Source of the DNA: Pedobacter caeni
GTDB lineage: Bacteria > Bacteroidota > Bacteroidia > Sphingobacteriales > Sphingobacteriaceae
Assembly: GCF_900129215.1 (NCBI RefSeq)
Contig: NZ_FQUQ01000004.1
Coordinates: forward strand, 1-64,000
DNA: 64,000 bases
Direction: 5' to 3'
Shown in pieces: positions 35,599 through 44,155 of this stretch (position 1 is the stretch's first letter; every line of letters starts with the position of its first letter). A program made the translations under genes and the position numbers. Under the pieces are notes generated by a model. It was not told the origin of the DNA, did not search any database, and saw nothing but the letters and a program-made list of their open reading frames with translations.

Positions 35599-36052
35599 TA
35601 TTGTTGACCTGCATCAGGCTGATGCAGACAGTAACTGGCGCAGAAAAGGATACCTTCAAAAGGTGTTTTCCAGGGAAGAGCAACAGCTCATACTAAGTGC
35701 TTCTAATCCTTGTCAGATGGTCTGGCTCTTATGGAGCATGAAAGAAGCTGTTTATAAGATTCATTCGAGAAGGAAGAACTGGCATGTATTTGCGCCGGTA
35801 AAATTGGTTTGTACGGAAGTGAAGCTACATGGAACCTGTGCTACAGGAGTAGTGGTTTGCCAGCGGTTAAAGTATTTCACCCAGAGCGCAGTCAACCCGG
35901 AGTTTATTCATACCATGGCGGGCGAAAGTTTTCCTCTTGAGGCGGCACGGATTGACATCAGCTGCTATGATCCTTCTGATGAAAGTTACAGAAACACGGC
36001 TCCGGCCACGGTGAGTCACCATGGCCGATACCTTGCATTGGCTTATTTGTAG
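35585..36052 (+). CDS. 4'-phosphopantetheinyl transferase, starts with TTG inside the ACP gene
   Basis: 155 residues. The Mg-binding MIGNDIVDL is at 1-9 (Asp5), and WSMKEAVYKIH at 50-60 holds the Glu54/Lys58 pair typical of AcpS/Sfp enzymes. An in-frame stop at 35576 leaves the TTG at 35585 as the only sensible start, giving a 14-nt overlap with the ACP gene and so probable translational coupling. It converts apo-ACP to holo-ACP using CoA. It ends convergently over ppx by 10 nt. Confidence 0.88.
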   Translation: MIGNDIVDLHQADADSNWRRKGYLQKVFSREEQQLILSASNPCQMVWLLWSMKEAVYKIHSRRKNWHVFAPVKLVCTEVKLHGTCATGVVVCQRLKYFTQSAVNPEFIHTMAGESFPLEAARIDISCYDPSDESYRNTAPATVSHHGRYLALAYL

Positions 36053-36939
36053 TTTGGCTGAACCAGATTTTCTTCAATCAGCAGATTGATGATCCCATCG
36101 GCCATTCCTACTTTAGGCACATAAATTTGTTTGATTCCTGTCCATTTTAAGAGGGTGATGTAAATTTCACAGGCAGGAATGATCACGTCTGCGCGATCCG
36201 GGTTTAGTCCGAATACCTGGATTCTTTCTTTCAAAGAATGTGCATTCAGGTTGTTATAAAGACCTTTTAGCTTTAAGAAAGACATCGGCATTCCCTCTTT
36301 CTCATCAGACATGCGGTACAGCTTGTTGATGTTTCCACCCGTTCCGATTGCGGCCAGGTTTTTCAGGGTTTTAGTGTTCTCTTTTACCCAGAGTTTCATC
36401 TCTTCCCAGGTTTCTTCCCGATCCTGATTGTCAAGGATCCTGATCGTTCCGATGTCAAAAGATTTAGAAGCGATTGGAATGCGGTTTACAAATACAGAAA
36501 GTTCTGTGCTTCCTCCACCTACGTCTATGTACAGGTAACTTTTCTTGTTATCCAGGTTCTCTTCGATGTGATTGGAATAGATGATATTTGCTTCCCTCTG
36601 CCCTTCGATGATTTCCAGGTTAAGGTCTGTCAGTTTCTTTACTTTTTTAATGATGTCGGCACCATTGTCTGCCTCGCGCATAGCTGAAGTTGCACATGCC
36701 AGGTATTTAGACACCTGATATACGTCCATCAGGTTTTTGAAGGCAGCCATTGTTTTCAGCAGGTCTTCTGTTTTACGTTCTGAGATGCGGTGATCTAAGA
36801 AAGCATCATCTCCCAGCCTTAAGGGAACCCTGATTAACGTGTTTTTTTTGAAGCCGAATCCTTCGTCGTTTTTTGTGATATCAGCAATTAATAACCTAAC
36901 GGCATTTGACCCTATATCTATAGCAGCATATCTAAGCAT
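36043..36939 (-). CDS. ppx: Ppx/GppA family exopolyphosphatase
   Basis: 298 residues, the short two-domain form. It has YAAIDIGSNAVRLLIAD at the N-terminus, ATSAMREADNGADIIKKV near 103, LYIDVGGGSTELSVF near 145 (second phosphate loop) and AAIGTGGNINKLYRM near 207. It removes terminal phosphate from polyphosphate and/or converts pppGpp to ppGpp. It lies 5 nt downstream of ppk, so synthesis and breakdown of polyphosphate are encoded together. Confidence 0.9.
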   Translation of the reverse strand: MLRYAAIDIGSNAVRLLIADITKNDEGFGFKKNTLIRVPLRLGDDAFLDHRISERKTEDLLKTMAAFKNLMDVYQVSKYLACATSAMREADNGADIIKKVKKLTDLNLEIIEGQREANIIYSNHIEENLDNKKSYLYIDVGGGSTELSVFVNRIPIASKSFDIGTIRILDNQDREETWEEMKLWVKENTKTLKNLAAIGTGGNINKLYRMSDEKEGMPMSFLKLKGLYNNLNAHSLKERIQVFGLNPDRADVIIPACEIYITLLKWTGIKQIYVPKVGMADGIINLLIEENLVQPNYK

Positions 36940-36944
36940 TGGCT

Positions 36945-39002
36945 TTATTGATGTTTATTTTTTAAGTAATTGTAGGTCTGCACCTGCGCCCTAACTTTGG
37001 TATTGATTCTGTTTTTATGGTATTTATTGTTGTTCAGTCTGGTGATGTCACGGGCCTTTACATTGTCCTGCAGCTGGAACTCGATGATGTCCCTGATTTC
37101 CTGTCTCACTTCCTTATCGAGCACCGGAAAGCCCACCTCTACGCGGTGTTCGAAATTCCTGCTCATTAAATCTGCAGAGGAAAGGAACATTTCTTCCTTG
37201 CCATTATTTCCAAAGATGAATACCCTGGCATGTTCCAGGAATTTATCGATGATACTGATCACGGTAATGTTTTCGCTAAAGCCTGCAATGCCCGGCACCA
37301 GGGTGCAAATCCCCCTTACGATCATCTTTATTTTCACTCCCGCATTGCTTGCTTCGTATAGTTTTTCAACCACACCTTCATCGGCCAGACTGTTTACTTT
37401 CAGGATCATGTAAGCAGGTTTACCCTGTTTGGCAATCTTGATTTCGCGGTCAATCAGCCCATAGAATTTCGTTCTCGATTCTAAAGGAGAAACGATTAGG
37501 TGTTTGAATCCACTGGCCACTGTCTTTTTATTGAGTGCTGTAAAAAGCTTCAACAGGTCCTGGGTGATTTCTTTTTTGGAAGTAAAGATGCTGTGGTCAC
37601 AATAAATTCTGGCTGTTTTCTCGTTGAAATTCCCGGTGGCCAGGTTGGCATAATATACTGCCCTACCCTTTTCCATTCTTTTCACCAGACAGATCTTGGA
37701 ATGCACCTTATAATCGGTCAGTCCGTAGTTTACATTTACACCTTCTTCTTTCAGTCTTGTGCTCCAGAAAATATTGGCCTGTTCATCGAACCTTGCTTTT
37801 AATTCTACAAGGCAGTTTACTTTTTTACCATTTTTTGCCGCATTGATCAGGGCATTGACCACCCTTGAATTTTCCGCAAGGCGATATAAAGTGATGTTGA
37901 TTTCTGTTACTTTCGGATCAATCGCTGCTTCCCTCAGGAAGAGAATGATGTAATCATAAGACTGATAAGGCAGGTTGATCAGGTAATCACGCGTTGCCAG
38001 TTTATTGAAGATACTTTCAGTACGGTGTAATCCGGCCACTTTAATTGGCGGATTGGAGGGGTATTCCAATTCCTTGCCACCCACATTTGGGAAGGCAATA
38101 AAATCTCCGAAACGATGGTACCTGTTTCCCGGGATCAGGCTTTCGGCTTCTATTTTCATCTTATTTACGAGCACGGTCAGCATTTCGAAAGGCATTTCCG
38201 TATCGTACAATAAGCGCATTGGCTTTCCTTTTTTACGTTTATCAAGGCTGCTTCTCAGCTCTTCAATAAACTTATCACTTACATTTTTATCGATGTCCAG
38301 TTCCGCATCTCTGGTGAGCTGGATGGAATAAGCATCAAGCTCATCATAATTAAAAACATAAAATATATCGTCCAGACAGTATTTGATGATGTCTTCTGCC
38401 AGGATAATGAATTTAAGTCCGTTGGTTTCCGGTAAGACCAGGAAACGTGGAAGGTCCGGTGGCAACTCTATCAGGGCATACCTTGCACCCGTTTTTGAAG
38501 ATTTTTTCGAAAGCCTCACAAAGAAGTACAGGTAACGGTCTTTAAGTTCTGGAAAAGGTTTCTCCAGATCAACCATGATGGGTACCAGATTGGAAAGGAT
38601 CTTATCGCGGAAATGGTTTCTTACAAACTCTCCCCTGGCTACGTTTAGCTGGGTTTCATTGAGGATAAAGATCCTGTTTTGTGCCAGTTCATTGATCAGT
38701 GTGGCCTGAAACAACTGTTCGAACTTACGTTCCTGTTTGACTACAATGTTTTTTATCTCATTTAAGATCTTCTTGGGATTGAAGCCCAGCAAGGCTTTTG
38801 CTTTCTCGTTCAGGTTGGCTAAACGCGTCATGGTGGCTACCCTCACCCTATAAAACTCTTCCAGGTTGGAAGAGAATATAGACAGGAACTTGATCCGCTC
38901 AATAAGGGGAACCGTTTCATCTGCAGCTTCCTGCAGGACCCGTTCGTTAAAATATAACCAACTGATCTCTCTATTTAGAAATGGTGCCTTTTTTCTCGTC
39001 AT
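36945..39002 (-). CDS. ppk1: Polyphosphate kinase 1
   Basis: 685 residues from the ATG at 39002 (MTRKKAPFLNREISWLYFN). A longer frame to 39083 would translate through the upstream terminator hairpin and is rejected. It has the PPK N-terminal signature FLNREISWLYFNERVLQEA, the phospho-His in YKVHSKICLV, GNFNEKTARIY, VRGICTLVPG and FLEHARVFIFGN with the second catalytic His. The residue that is His in the Escherichia AHIGTGN motif is Asn here (ANLATGN). It makes polyphosphate from ATP, which the ROK kinase at 6624 might use. Confidence 0.93.
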   Translation of the reverse strand: MTRKKAPFLNREISWLYFNERVLQEAADETVPLIERIKFLSIFSSNLEEFYRVRVATMTRLANLNEKAKALLGFNPKKILNEIKNIVVKQERKFEQLFQATLINELAQNRIFILNETQLNVARGEFVRNHFRDKILSNLVPIMVDLEKPFPELKDRYLYFFVRLSKKSSKTGARYALIELPPDLPRFLVLPETNGLKFIILAEDIIKYCLDDIFYVFNYDELDAYSIQLTRDAELDIDKNVSDKFIEELRSSLDKRKKGKPMRLLYDTEMPFEMLTVLVNKMKIEAESLIPGNRYHRFGDFIAFPNVGGKELEYPSNPPIKVAGLHRTESIFNKLATRDYLINLPYQSYDYIILFLREAAIDPKVTEINITLYRLAENSRVVNALINAAKNGKKVNCLVELKARFDEQANIFWSTRLKEEGVNVNYGLTDYKVHSKICLVKRMEKGRAVYYANLATGNFNEKTARIYCDHSIFTSKKEITQDLLKLFTALNKKTVASGFKHLIVSPLESRTKFYGLIDREIKIAKQGKPAYMILKVNSLADEGVVEKLYEASNAGVKIKMIVRGICTLVPGIAGFSENITVISIIDKFLEHARVFIFGNNGKEEMFLSSADLMSRNFEHRVEVGFPVLDKEVRQEIRDIIEFQLQDNVKARDITRLNNNKYHKNRINTKVRAQVQTYNYLKNKHQ

Positions 39003-39017
39003 GTATAAAATAAAAAA

Positions 39018-39038
39018 ATCCCTGTAAGAAACAGGGAT
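39018..39038 (-). terminator. Terminator of the histone H1-like gene
   Basis: On the minus strand ATCCCTG, a 7-nt loop and CAGGGAT (39032-39038 pairing with 39018-39024) are followed by a T-run (39012-39018 on the plus strand as A). It lies between the H1-like gene and ppk1. Confidence 0.8.
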
Positions 39039-39113
39039 GCTCAAAACTGCAAATTCTATTGTTAAGTAATTGTTAATTATCACTTAACCATAGAATTAAA
39101 ACTTAACCTCCCG

Positions 39114-39908
39114 CTATTTGCTCTCTGCAGCGTCCTTGACAGGTGCTGCAGGCGCAGCAGCTGCTTCAGTTTTTGCCGGGGCAACTTCTGGTTTTGCCGG
39201 AGTGGCTTTTGGCGCTTCAGCTTTTGGGGCTGCTGGTTTAGCGGCGGCTGGCTTAGCGGTAACAGTCTTAGCTGCAGCAGGTTTCGGAGCAGTAGCTTTA
39301 GCTACAGCTGGTTTCTTAGCTACAGCAGGTTTCTTAGCTGCAGCTGGTTTTGCTGGTGCTTTAACTGCAGCAACCACTTCTTTTTTCGCTTCAGCTGCAC
39401 CCGCAGCTACTGCTTTAGCCACAGTTTTTGTTTTAGCAACTACTTTCTGAGCTGTTTTAGCAATGGCATCAGCTGCTTTTTCTTCGGTAGCAATTGCCGC
39501 AACTTTCACGCTTTGCACTACCGGTTTCGCTTTTGCAACGGCTTTCTTAACTACTTTCTTTGCATTTTTAACGTCTTTGGAAACTTCTTTCTTCACCTCT
39601 TTCTTTACAGATTTGGCTTTCTTCTCTGCTTTCTTTCCAGCTTTTTCTGCTTTCTTTTTAACTGCATCGCTTGCTGCCGCAGCTTCTTCCAGCTTCTCGT
39701 TTACTGCTTTCCTTACTTCAAGGAATTTCTTAGACAGTTTACCCGCAACTACTTTACTTGCTTTGGCAATGTCATCACCTATTTTCTCGGCATCGTGGCC
39801 TAAATGTTTTACTACTTCAAAGAACTTATCACTAAGACTCTTTTCCAATTGTTTTTTGGCTGCTTTTTTATCAGCTTTCTTCTGTACTCTTGATTTATTG
39901 CCTTTCAT
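39114..39908 (-). CDS. Lys/Ala/Pro-rich histone H1-like protein
   Basis: 264 residues. The first half is Lys/Ala/Glu-rich and helical (KKADKKAAKKQLEKS, AEKAGKKAEKKAKSVKK). Residues about 165-264 are a low-complexity AKPAAAKKPAVAKKPAVAK-type tail, encoded partly by 18-bp repeats at about 39297-39350, that turns acidic at the very end. This is the composition of eukaryotic H1 tails and of bacterial H1-like nucleoid proteins. Binding to DNA or polyphosphate is inferred from composition only. It is monocistronic, with a strong terminator, and is divergent from yajQ. Confidence 0.7.
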   Translation of the reverse strand: MKGNKSRVQKKADKKAAKKQLEKSLSDKFFEVVKHLGHDAEKIGDDIAKASKVVAGKLSKKFLEVRKAVNEKLEEAAAASDAVKKKAEKAGKKAEKKAKSVKKEVKKEVSKDVKNAKKVVKKAVAKAKPVVQSVKVAAIATEEKAADAIAKTAQKVVAKTKTVAKAVAAGAAEAKKEVVAAVKAPAKPAAAKKPAVAKKPAVAKATAPKPAAAKTVTAKPAAAKPAAPKAEAPKATPAKPEVAPAKTEAAAAPAAPVKDAAESK

Positions 39909-39958
39909 ATTCTTTATTTATAAGTTTTATTGTTGATCGTATTCTTTGTTTAATGTTT

Positions 39959-39966
39959 TATATTTG
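39959..39966 (+). promoter_or_regulatory. -7 box of yajQ
   Basis: TATATTTG matches TAnnTTTG. It predicts a start of transcription near 39973 and a 5' leader of about 63 nt before the ATG at 40036. No clean -33 box was found. Confidence 0.4.
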
Positions 39967-40035
39967 TGTGAAGAACCCTCAATGGGTTAATTACTACGTT
40001 AAATCTAATATATTTTTTATTCTAAAGCTATAATC

Positions 40036-40527
40036 ATGCCCACTTTTGATATTGTAAGTAAAGTTGACGCGCAAACCTTTGATAATGCGATGAACAATGC
40101 AAAAAAAGAAATCCTGAATCGTTATGATTTCAACACTTCTAAAAGTACAATAGACCATGATAAGAAGACCAATCAGATCACTATTGTAACTGAGGACGAT
40201 ATGCGTTTAAAGGCAATTCAGGACGCTATTATCTCCAGAATGGTGAAACAAGGGCTGGATTCTAACAGTCTGGACTTCGGTAAAGAGACCTACGCTTCAG
40301 GAAATATGATCAGAAAAGAGATCTCTATTAAAGAAGGTATTGACAAAGAAACCGCTAAAAAAATTGTTGCAAAAATAAAAGCAAGCGGACTGAAAGTACA
40401 GGCTTCGATGATGGATGACCAGGTTCGTGTACAGAGCAAAAGCATTGATGACCTTCAGGGTGTCATTGCACTTTGCAAAGGCGAAGACTTCGGACAGCCT
40501 TTGCAATACATCAATATGCGTAACTAA
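40036..40527 (+). CDS. yajQ: YajQ family nucleotide (c-di-GMP)-binding protein
   Basis: 163 residues opening MPTFDIVSKVDAQTFDNAMN, followed by KKEILNRYDF and ending GKGEDFGQPLQYINMRN, all diagnostic of the YajQ family. Members fold as two ferredoxin-like domains, and some bind cyclic di-GMP and act with transcription factors. Which role applies here is unknown. It is monocistronic, closed by a 15-bp hairpin. Confidence 0.95.
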   Translation: MPTFDIVSKVDAQTFDNAMNNAKKEILNRYDFNTSKSTIDHDKKTNQITIVTEDDMRLKAIQDAIISRMVKQGLDSNSLDFGKETYASGNMIRKEISIKEGIDKETAKKIVAKIKASGLKVQASMMDDQVRVQSKSIDDLQGVIALCKGEDFGQPLQYINMRN

Positions 40528-40534
40528 TTCTTGG

Positions 40535-40585
40535 TTACCTCATCTTATCCTCCTGGTTTTCTGAAGATAAGATGAGGTAATTTTA
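40535..40585 (+). terminator. Long-stem terminator after yajQ
   Basis: TTACCTCATCTTATC (40535-40549) and GATAAGATGAGGTAA (40566-40580) form a perfect 15-bp stem, followed by TTTTA. The same symmetry can act on the minus strand. Confidence 0.85.
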
Positions 40586-40604
40586 TAGGTATAAACCGAC
40601 ACTC

Positions 40605-41039
40605 ATGGAAATTATTGATAGTGGTTTTATTTATTCAGACGACCCACAGAAAATAGATACTGTTGCGGTCCACCATTACCTGAGCACCCAATCTTACTGG
40701 GCTCAGAACATCCCTTTAAAAACTGTTCAGAAGTCTATAGACAATTCGCTGTGTTTTGGAATCTACAAAGATGCCGAACAGGTTGGATTCGCCCGATGGA
40801 TCACCGATAAAGCAACCTTTGCTTATCTGGCAGATGTCTATGTTTCGGAAATCTACCGCGGACAAGGCCTTTCAAAGAAACTCATGTCGCTCATGCTCTT
40901 CCACCACGATCTGCAGGGTCTGAGAAGGTATATGCTGGCCACCATGGATGCCCATGGATTATACGAACAATTCGGTTTTAAACACATCGACCATCCCGAA
41001 AGACTGATGGCCGTTGTCATCAAAGATGCCTATCTCTAA
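40605..41039 (+). CDS. GNAT family N-acetyltransferase
   Basis: 144 residues. The acetyl-CoA loop is YVSEIYRGQGLSKKLM near 84-99 (RGQGLS matches Q/RxxGxG/A), preceded by the beta4 ADVYV and followed by YEQFGFKHIDHPERLM near 126-141. This subgroup resembles small GNATs of unknown substrate. It overlaps the convergent gene at its end by 4 nt. Confidence 0.82.
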   Translation: MEIIDSGFIYSDDPQKIDTVAVHHYLSTQSYWAQNIPLKTVQKSIDNSLCFGIYKDAEQVGFARWITDKATFAYLADVYVSEIYRGQGLSKKLMSLMLFHHDLQGLRRYMLATMDAHGLYEQFGFKHIDHPERLMAVVIKDAYL

Positions 41040-42349
41040 ACCGTTTTCACATCTCCTTCACTGTAATCTTTGATATCGGCAATATACCCGTTCAGGATCA
41101 GGAAGTCGAACAATGGTTTTGCATCTGGTGTAACCGGCATATTGGCACTTGTAATTACCGTATTGGTCTTTTTATCCAGGAAAGGATAAGCAAATAAGCG
41201 GACGTTCTTACTGAACATATCACTCACATAGCTCAACAACTGGCTGGAATAGTTCTCTCCAAAATTGCTCGAGTTGAACACAAACTTAAGGTTGTTGATA
41301 TTTGTAGAGATCCCTACACTTTTTGGCTTACAACGGTCTAAATATTTAGCGAGTTTGTTATGTCTGGTAAAATTCGAGACCATCACAAGGTTGCCCGTTT
41401 TACACATGTCTTCGGCACGTTTGGCTACCGCTTCCAGATCGAAACTTTCCGGTTCTTCTTCTCCCGAACTCAACACATTAGACATCAGTACCTCAATCAA
41501 TACACTTAAGTTCTCTTTGCTTACATTTTCGGAGTGTACAAACTGATCTACAGCTTTGTTTAACATGCTGAAGTTTGGATTGGATTTCTGCGCGTACTTG
41601 GTCCGCAAAATCATGATATCCTTTTTATATAAAAGGTCTTTAGGCAAACAAGGTTTACCCAGGGAATCAAATATAGCCGCATCCGAGAAGTCCTTTACAA
41701 TCAGGTAAAGGTTCAAAAGGATGTTATTGATGTTTTTAAATACAGGTCCGTTTACCGAGATTAAATCGATCTCTACAGAGCCTACAGTCAGGTTATCTGC
41801 AAGGGATTCGATCATGGTTTTCGGATCCTGGTTATAATAGAAAGCAGCGTAAACCAGGTTTACCCCGATAATTCCCAATACATTTTGCTGCAAAGCAGCA
41901 TCAGTATCCAGTAACCTGACATGGAAAAAGATCTCATTGGGTTCGCCATCCGGCTCTGCCTGGAAACGGAGTCCGATCCAGCCATGAGGATCATTTGATT
42001 TGTTATAATTTAAAGTCGTTACCGTATCTGCAAAGGCAAAGAAAGTACGGTCGTCGTACTTCTCTCCGTGTAACCTTTCATTGAGTAAGCTAAACTCATG
42101 GCTCAGCATTTTCAATAACCTGGACTGACTCACATATCTCCCCGATTCTTCGACACCATAGATTGCATCACTAAAGGTCATATCGTAAGCCGACATGGTT
42201 TTAGCAACTGTTCCTGAAGCAGCCCCTGCGGTAAAAAAGTTACGGGCCACTTCCTGTCCTGCACCGATCTCTGCAAAAGTTCCGTAAATCTTAGGGTTTA
42301 AGTTAATCTTCAAAGCTTTACGCTTGGTATCCAGAATTTCTCTTTCCAT
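41036..42349 (-). CDS. Conserved protein of unknown function
   Basis: 437 residues from the ATG at 42349 (MEREILDTKRKAL); an ATG 18 nt further upstream is less likely. It is cytoplasmic with no signal peptide or membrane segment. Recognisable stretches are NPKIYGTFAEIGAGQEVARNF (split near 15-35), FADTVTTLNYNKSNDPHGW, FHVRLLDTDA and VEIDLISVNGP. I recall relatives across Bacteroidota and other phyla that carry inconsistent automatic names, so I give no function. The FAEIGAGQEVARNFF and GAASGTVAKTMSAYDM stretches look like a conserved catalytic or ligand-binding face. Confidence 0.7.
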   Translation of the reverse strand: MEREILDTKRKALKINLNPKIYGTFAEIGAGQEVARNFFTAGAASGTVAKTMSAYDMTFSDAIYGVEESGRYVSQSRLLKMLSHEFSLLNERLHGEKYDDRTFFAFADTVTTLNYNKSNDPHGWIGLRFQAEPDGEPNEIFFHVRLLDTDAALQQNVLGIIGVNLVYAAFYYNQDPKTMIESLADNLTVGSVEIDLISVNGPVFKNINNILLNLYLIVKDFSDAAIFDSLGKPCLPKDLLYKKDIMILRTKYAQKSNPNFSMLNKAVDQFVHSENVSKENLSVLIEVLMSNVLSSGEEEPESFDLEAVAKRAEDMCKTGNLVMVSNFTRHNKLAKYLDRCKPKSVGISTNINNLKFVFNSSNFGENYSSQLLSYVSDMFSKNVRLFAYPFLDKKTNTVITSANMPVTPDAKPLFDFLILNGYIADIKDYSEGDVKTV

Positions 42350-42445
42350 TTTGCAAAAATAACACAATAACGCGGATTTCAGGCCATAAAATTGCCTATC
42401 TTGATTTCAATTTTTTTAAGATCAAAACACTACCTTGGTTGTCAG

Positions 42446-44155
42446 ATGCTAAACGTTAAAAACCTCGACATAGAATTCCTCAATAAAGAAGATAAATCCT
42501 GGCTAAAAGCTGTGAATGATATCAGTTTCAGAGTGGAAAAAGGAAAAGTTCTGGGTATTGTCGGGGAATCGGGATCCGGAAAATCGGTGACTTCATTTTC
42601 CATTATGAGGTTACATGATCCGGAAAGCACAAAGATTACCGGAGATATCGAGTTTGATAAGATTGACCTGCTTGGACTATCTGCTGCAGAGATCAGAAAA
42701 TACAGGGGCAATAAAATTGCAATGATTTTTCAGGAACCCATGACCTCACTGAATCCTGTTTTTACCTGCGGGTATCAGGTTCAGGAAGCCATCATACTAC
42801 ATCAGCACAGCGATAAAAACGAAGCCCGTGAACGGACCATAGCCTTGTTTAAAGAGGTGCAACTCCCCCGCCCTGAGCAGATCTTTGAAAGTTATCCCCA
42901 TCAGCTGTCCGGCGGACAAAAGCAAAGGGTAATGATCGCCATGGCACTGAGCTGTAATCCTGAGTTGTTAATTGCCGATGAGCCCACAACAGCATTGGAT
43001 GTTACCGTGCAAAAAACAATCCTGGAGCTATTGCTGAGGTTAAAGGAAGAACGACAAATGGCCATGATTTTCATTTCCCATGATCTCGCAGTGATCCGGG
43101 AGATTGCAGATGAGGTTGCGGTGATGTATAAAGGGAATATCGTGGAACAGGGTCCGGCAAAATATGTGTTTGAATCGCCGGAACACCCTTATACCAAAGG
43201 ATTACTCGCCTGCAGACCCGACCCTAAACATTTATTAAAGAAACTACCCGTTGTTGCAGATTTCTTAAACGAAAACAAAGAAATGGCGGTTGCCCATTTA
43301 CTGGAAAGCAATGCTTACACCTTTTCAGAAATTGCAGCACGGAGAAAAACATTATATGCGCAAGCGCCCATCCTTCAGGTCAAAAACCTATGTACCTGGT
43401 ATCCGATAAAGAAAGGGATGTTTGGCAAACCTACAGCCTTTGTGAAGGCGGTGGATGATATTTCCTTTGATATCTTTCCCGGTGAAACACTTGGCTTAGT
43501 CGGGGAATCTGGTTGTGGCAAGACCACATTGGGCAGAAGTATACTCAGACTTGTAGAACCAACTTCAGGAGAATTGTTATTTGAAGGCACAGATATCCTT
43601 TCCCTGAGCAAAACTGCCCTAAGGAAAATGAGAAGAGAAGTACAGATCATCTTTCAGGACCCTTACTCTTCTTTAAATCCCCGGCTGACTGTAGGTAATG
43701 CCTTGATGGAACCTTTGCAGGTCCATGGGGTCTTTGATAACGATCAGCAACGAAAAGCACATGTACTGGAATTACTGGAACGGGTGGATTTGAAAAAGGA
43801 ATATTTTAACAGGTATCCGCATGAGTTTTCCGGTGGTCAACGTCAGCGGATTGTGATTGCAAGAGCATTGGCACTTCAGCCTAAATTTATCATATGTGAT
43901 GAATCTGTATCTGCCCTGGACGTTTCTGTGCAGGCACAGGTATTGAATTTGTTGCGCCAGTTGCAGCTGGATTTCGGGCTGACCTATATTTTCATCTCAC
44001 ATGATCTTTCCGTAGTGAAACACATATCTGACCGGATGATTGTGATGAATAAGGGAAAAGTTGAAGAAACTGGTTTTCCGGAAGACATTTATAACCATCC
44101 TAAAGCGGAGTATACCAAGAAATTAATTACCGCGATTCCTGGTGCTAACCGCTAA
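42446..44155 (+). CDS. Fused dual-ATPase of an oligopeptide/dipeptide ABC transporter
   Basis: 569 residues from the ATG at 42446; the upstream TTG at 42392 gives an implausible hydrophobic extension. Two complete ATP-binding cassettes lie in tandem. The first has GESGSGKS, signature LSGGQKQR and LLIADEPTTALDVT. The second has GESGCGKT, signature FSGGQRQR and FIICDESVSALDVS. Each is followed by the oligopeptide-type C-terminal HPYTKGLLAC/HPKAEYTKKL element. This DppD-DppF (or YejF-like) fusion energises peptide or nickel import. No permease or binding protein is adjacent. Confidence 0.9.
   Translation: MLNVKNLDIEFLNKEDKSWLKAVNDISFRVEKGKVLGIVGESGSGKSVTSFSIMRLHDPESTKITGDIEFDKIDLLGLSAAEIRKYRGNKIAMIFQEPMTSLNPVFTCGYQVQEAIILHQHSDKNEARERTIALFKEVQLPRPEQIFESYPHQLSGGQKQRVMIAMALSCNPELLIADEPTTALDVTVQKTILELLLRLKEERQMAMIFISHDLAVIREIADEVAVMYKGNIVEQGPAKYVFESPEHPYTKGLLACRPDPKHLLKKLPVVADFLNENKEMAVAHLLESNAYTFSEIAARRKTLYAQAPILQVKNLCTWYPIKKGMFGKPTAFVKAVDDISFDIFPGETLGLVGESGCGKTTLGRSILRLVEPTSGELLFEGTDILSLSKTALRKMRREVQIIFQDPYSSLNPRLTVGNALMEPLQVHGVFDNDQQRKAHVLELLERVDLKKEYFNRYPHEFSGGQRQRIVIARALALQPKFIICDESVSALDVSVQAQVLNLLRQLQLDFGLTYIFISHDLSVVKHISDRMIVMNKGKVEETGFPEDIYNHPKAEYTKKLITAIPGANR

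Noticed and set aside
39003..39083. N-terminal extension of polyphosphate kinase
   Set aside because: It would translate across the terminator hairpin of the preceding gene, and PPK1 proteins start just before FLNREISWL.
39297..39350. Short 18-bp periodic DNA considered as CRISPR-like or satellite repeat
   Set aside because: The period is a multiple of three and encodes the AAKKPA-type protein tail; there are no spacers.
39463..39936. Long Phe/Ser/Ala-rich plus-strand frame
   Set aside because: Mirror image of the Lys/Ala codons of the H1-like gene, which has a coherent composition and its own terminator.
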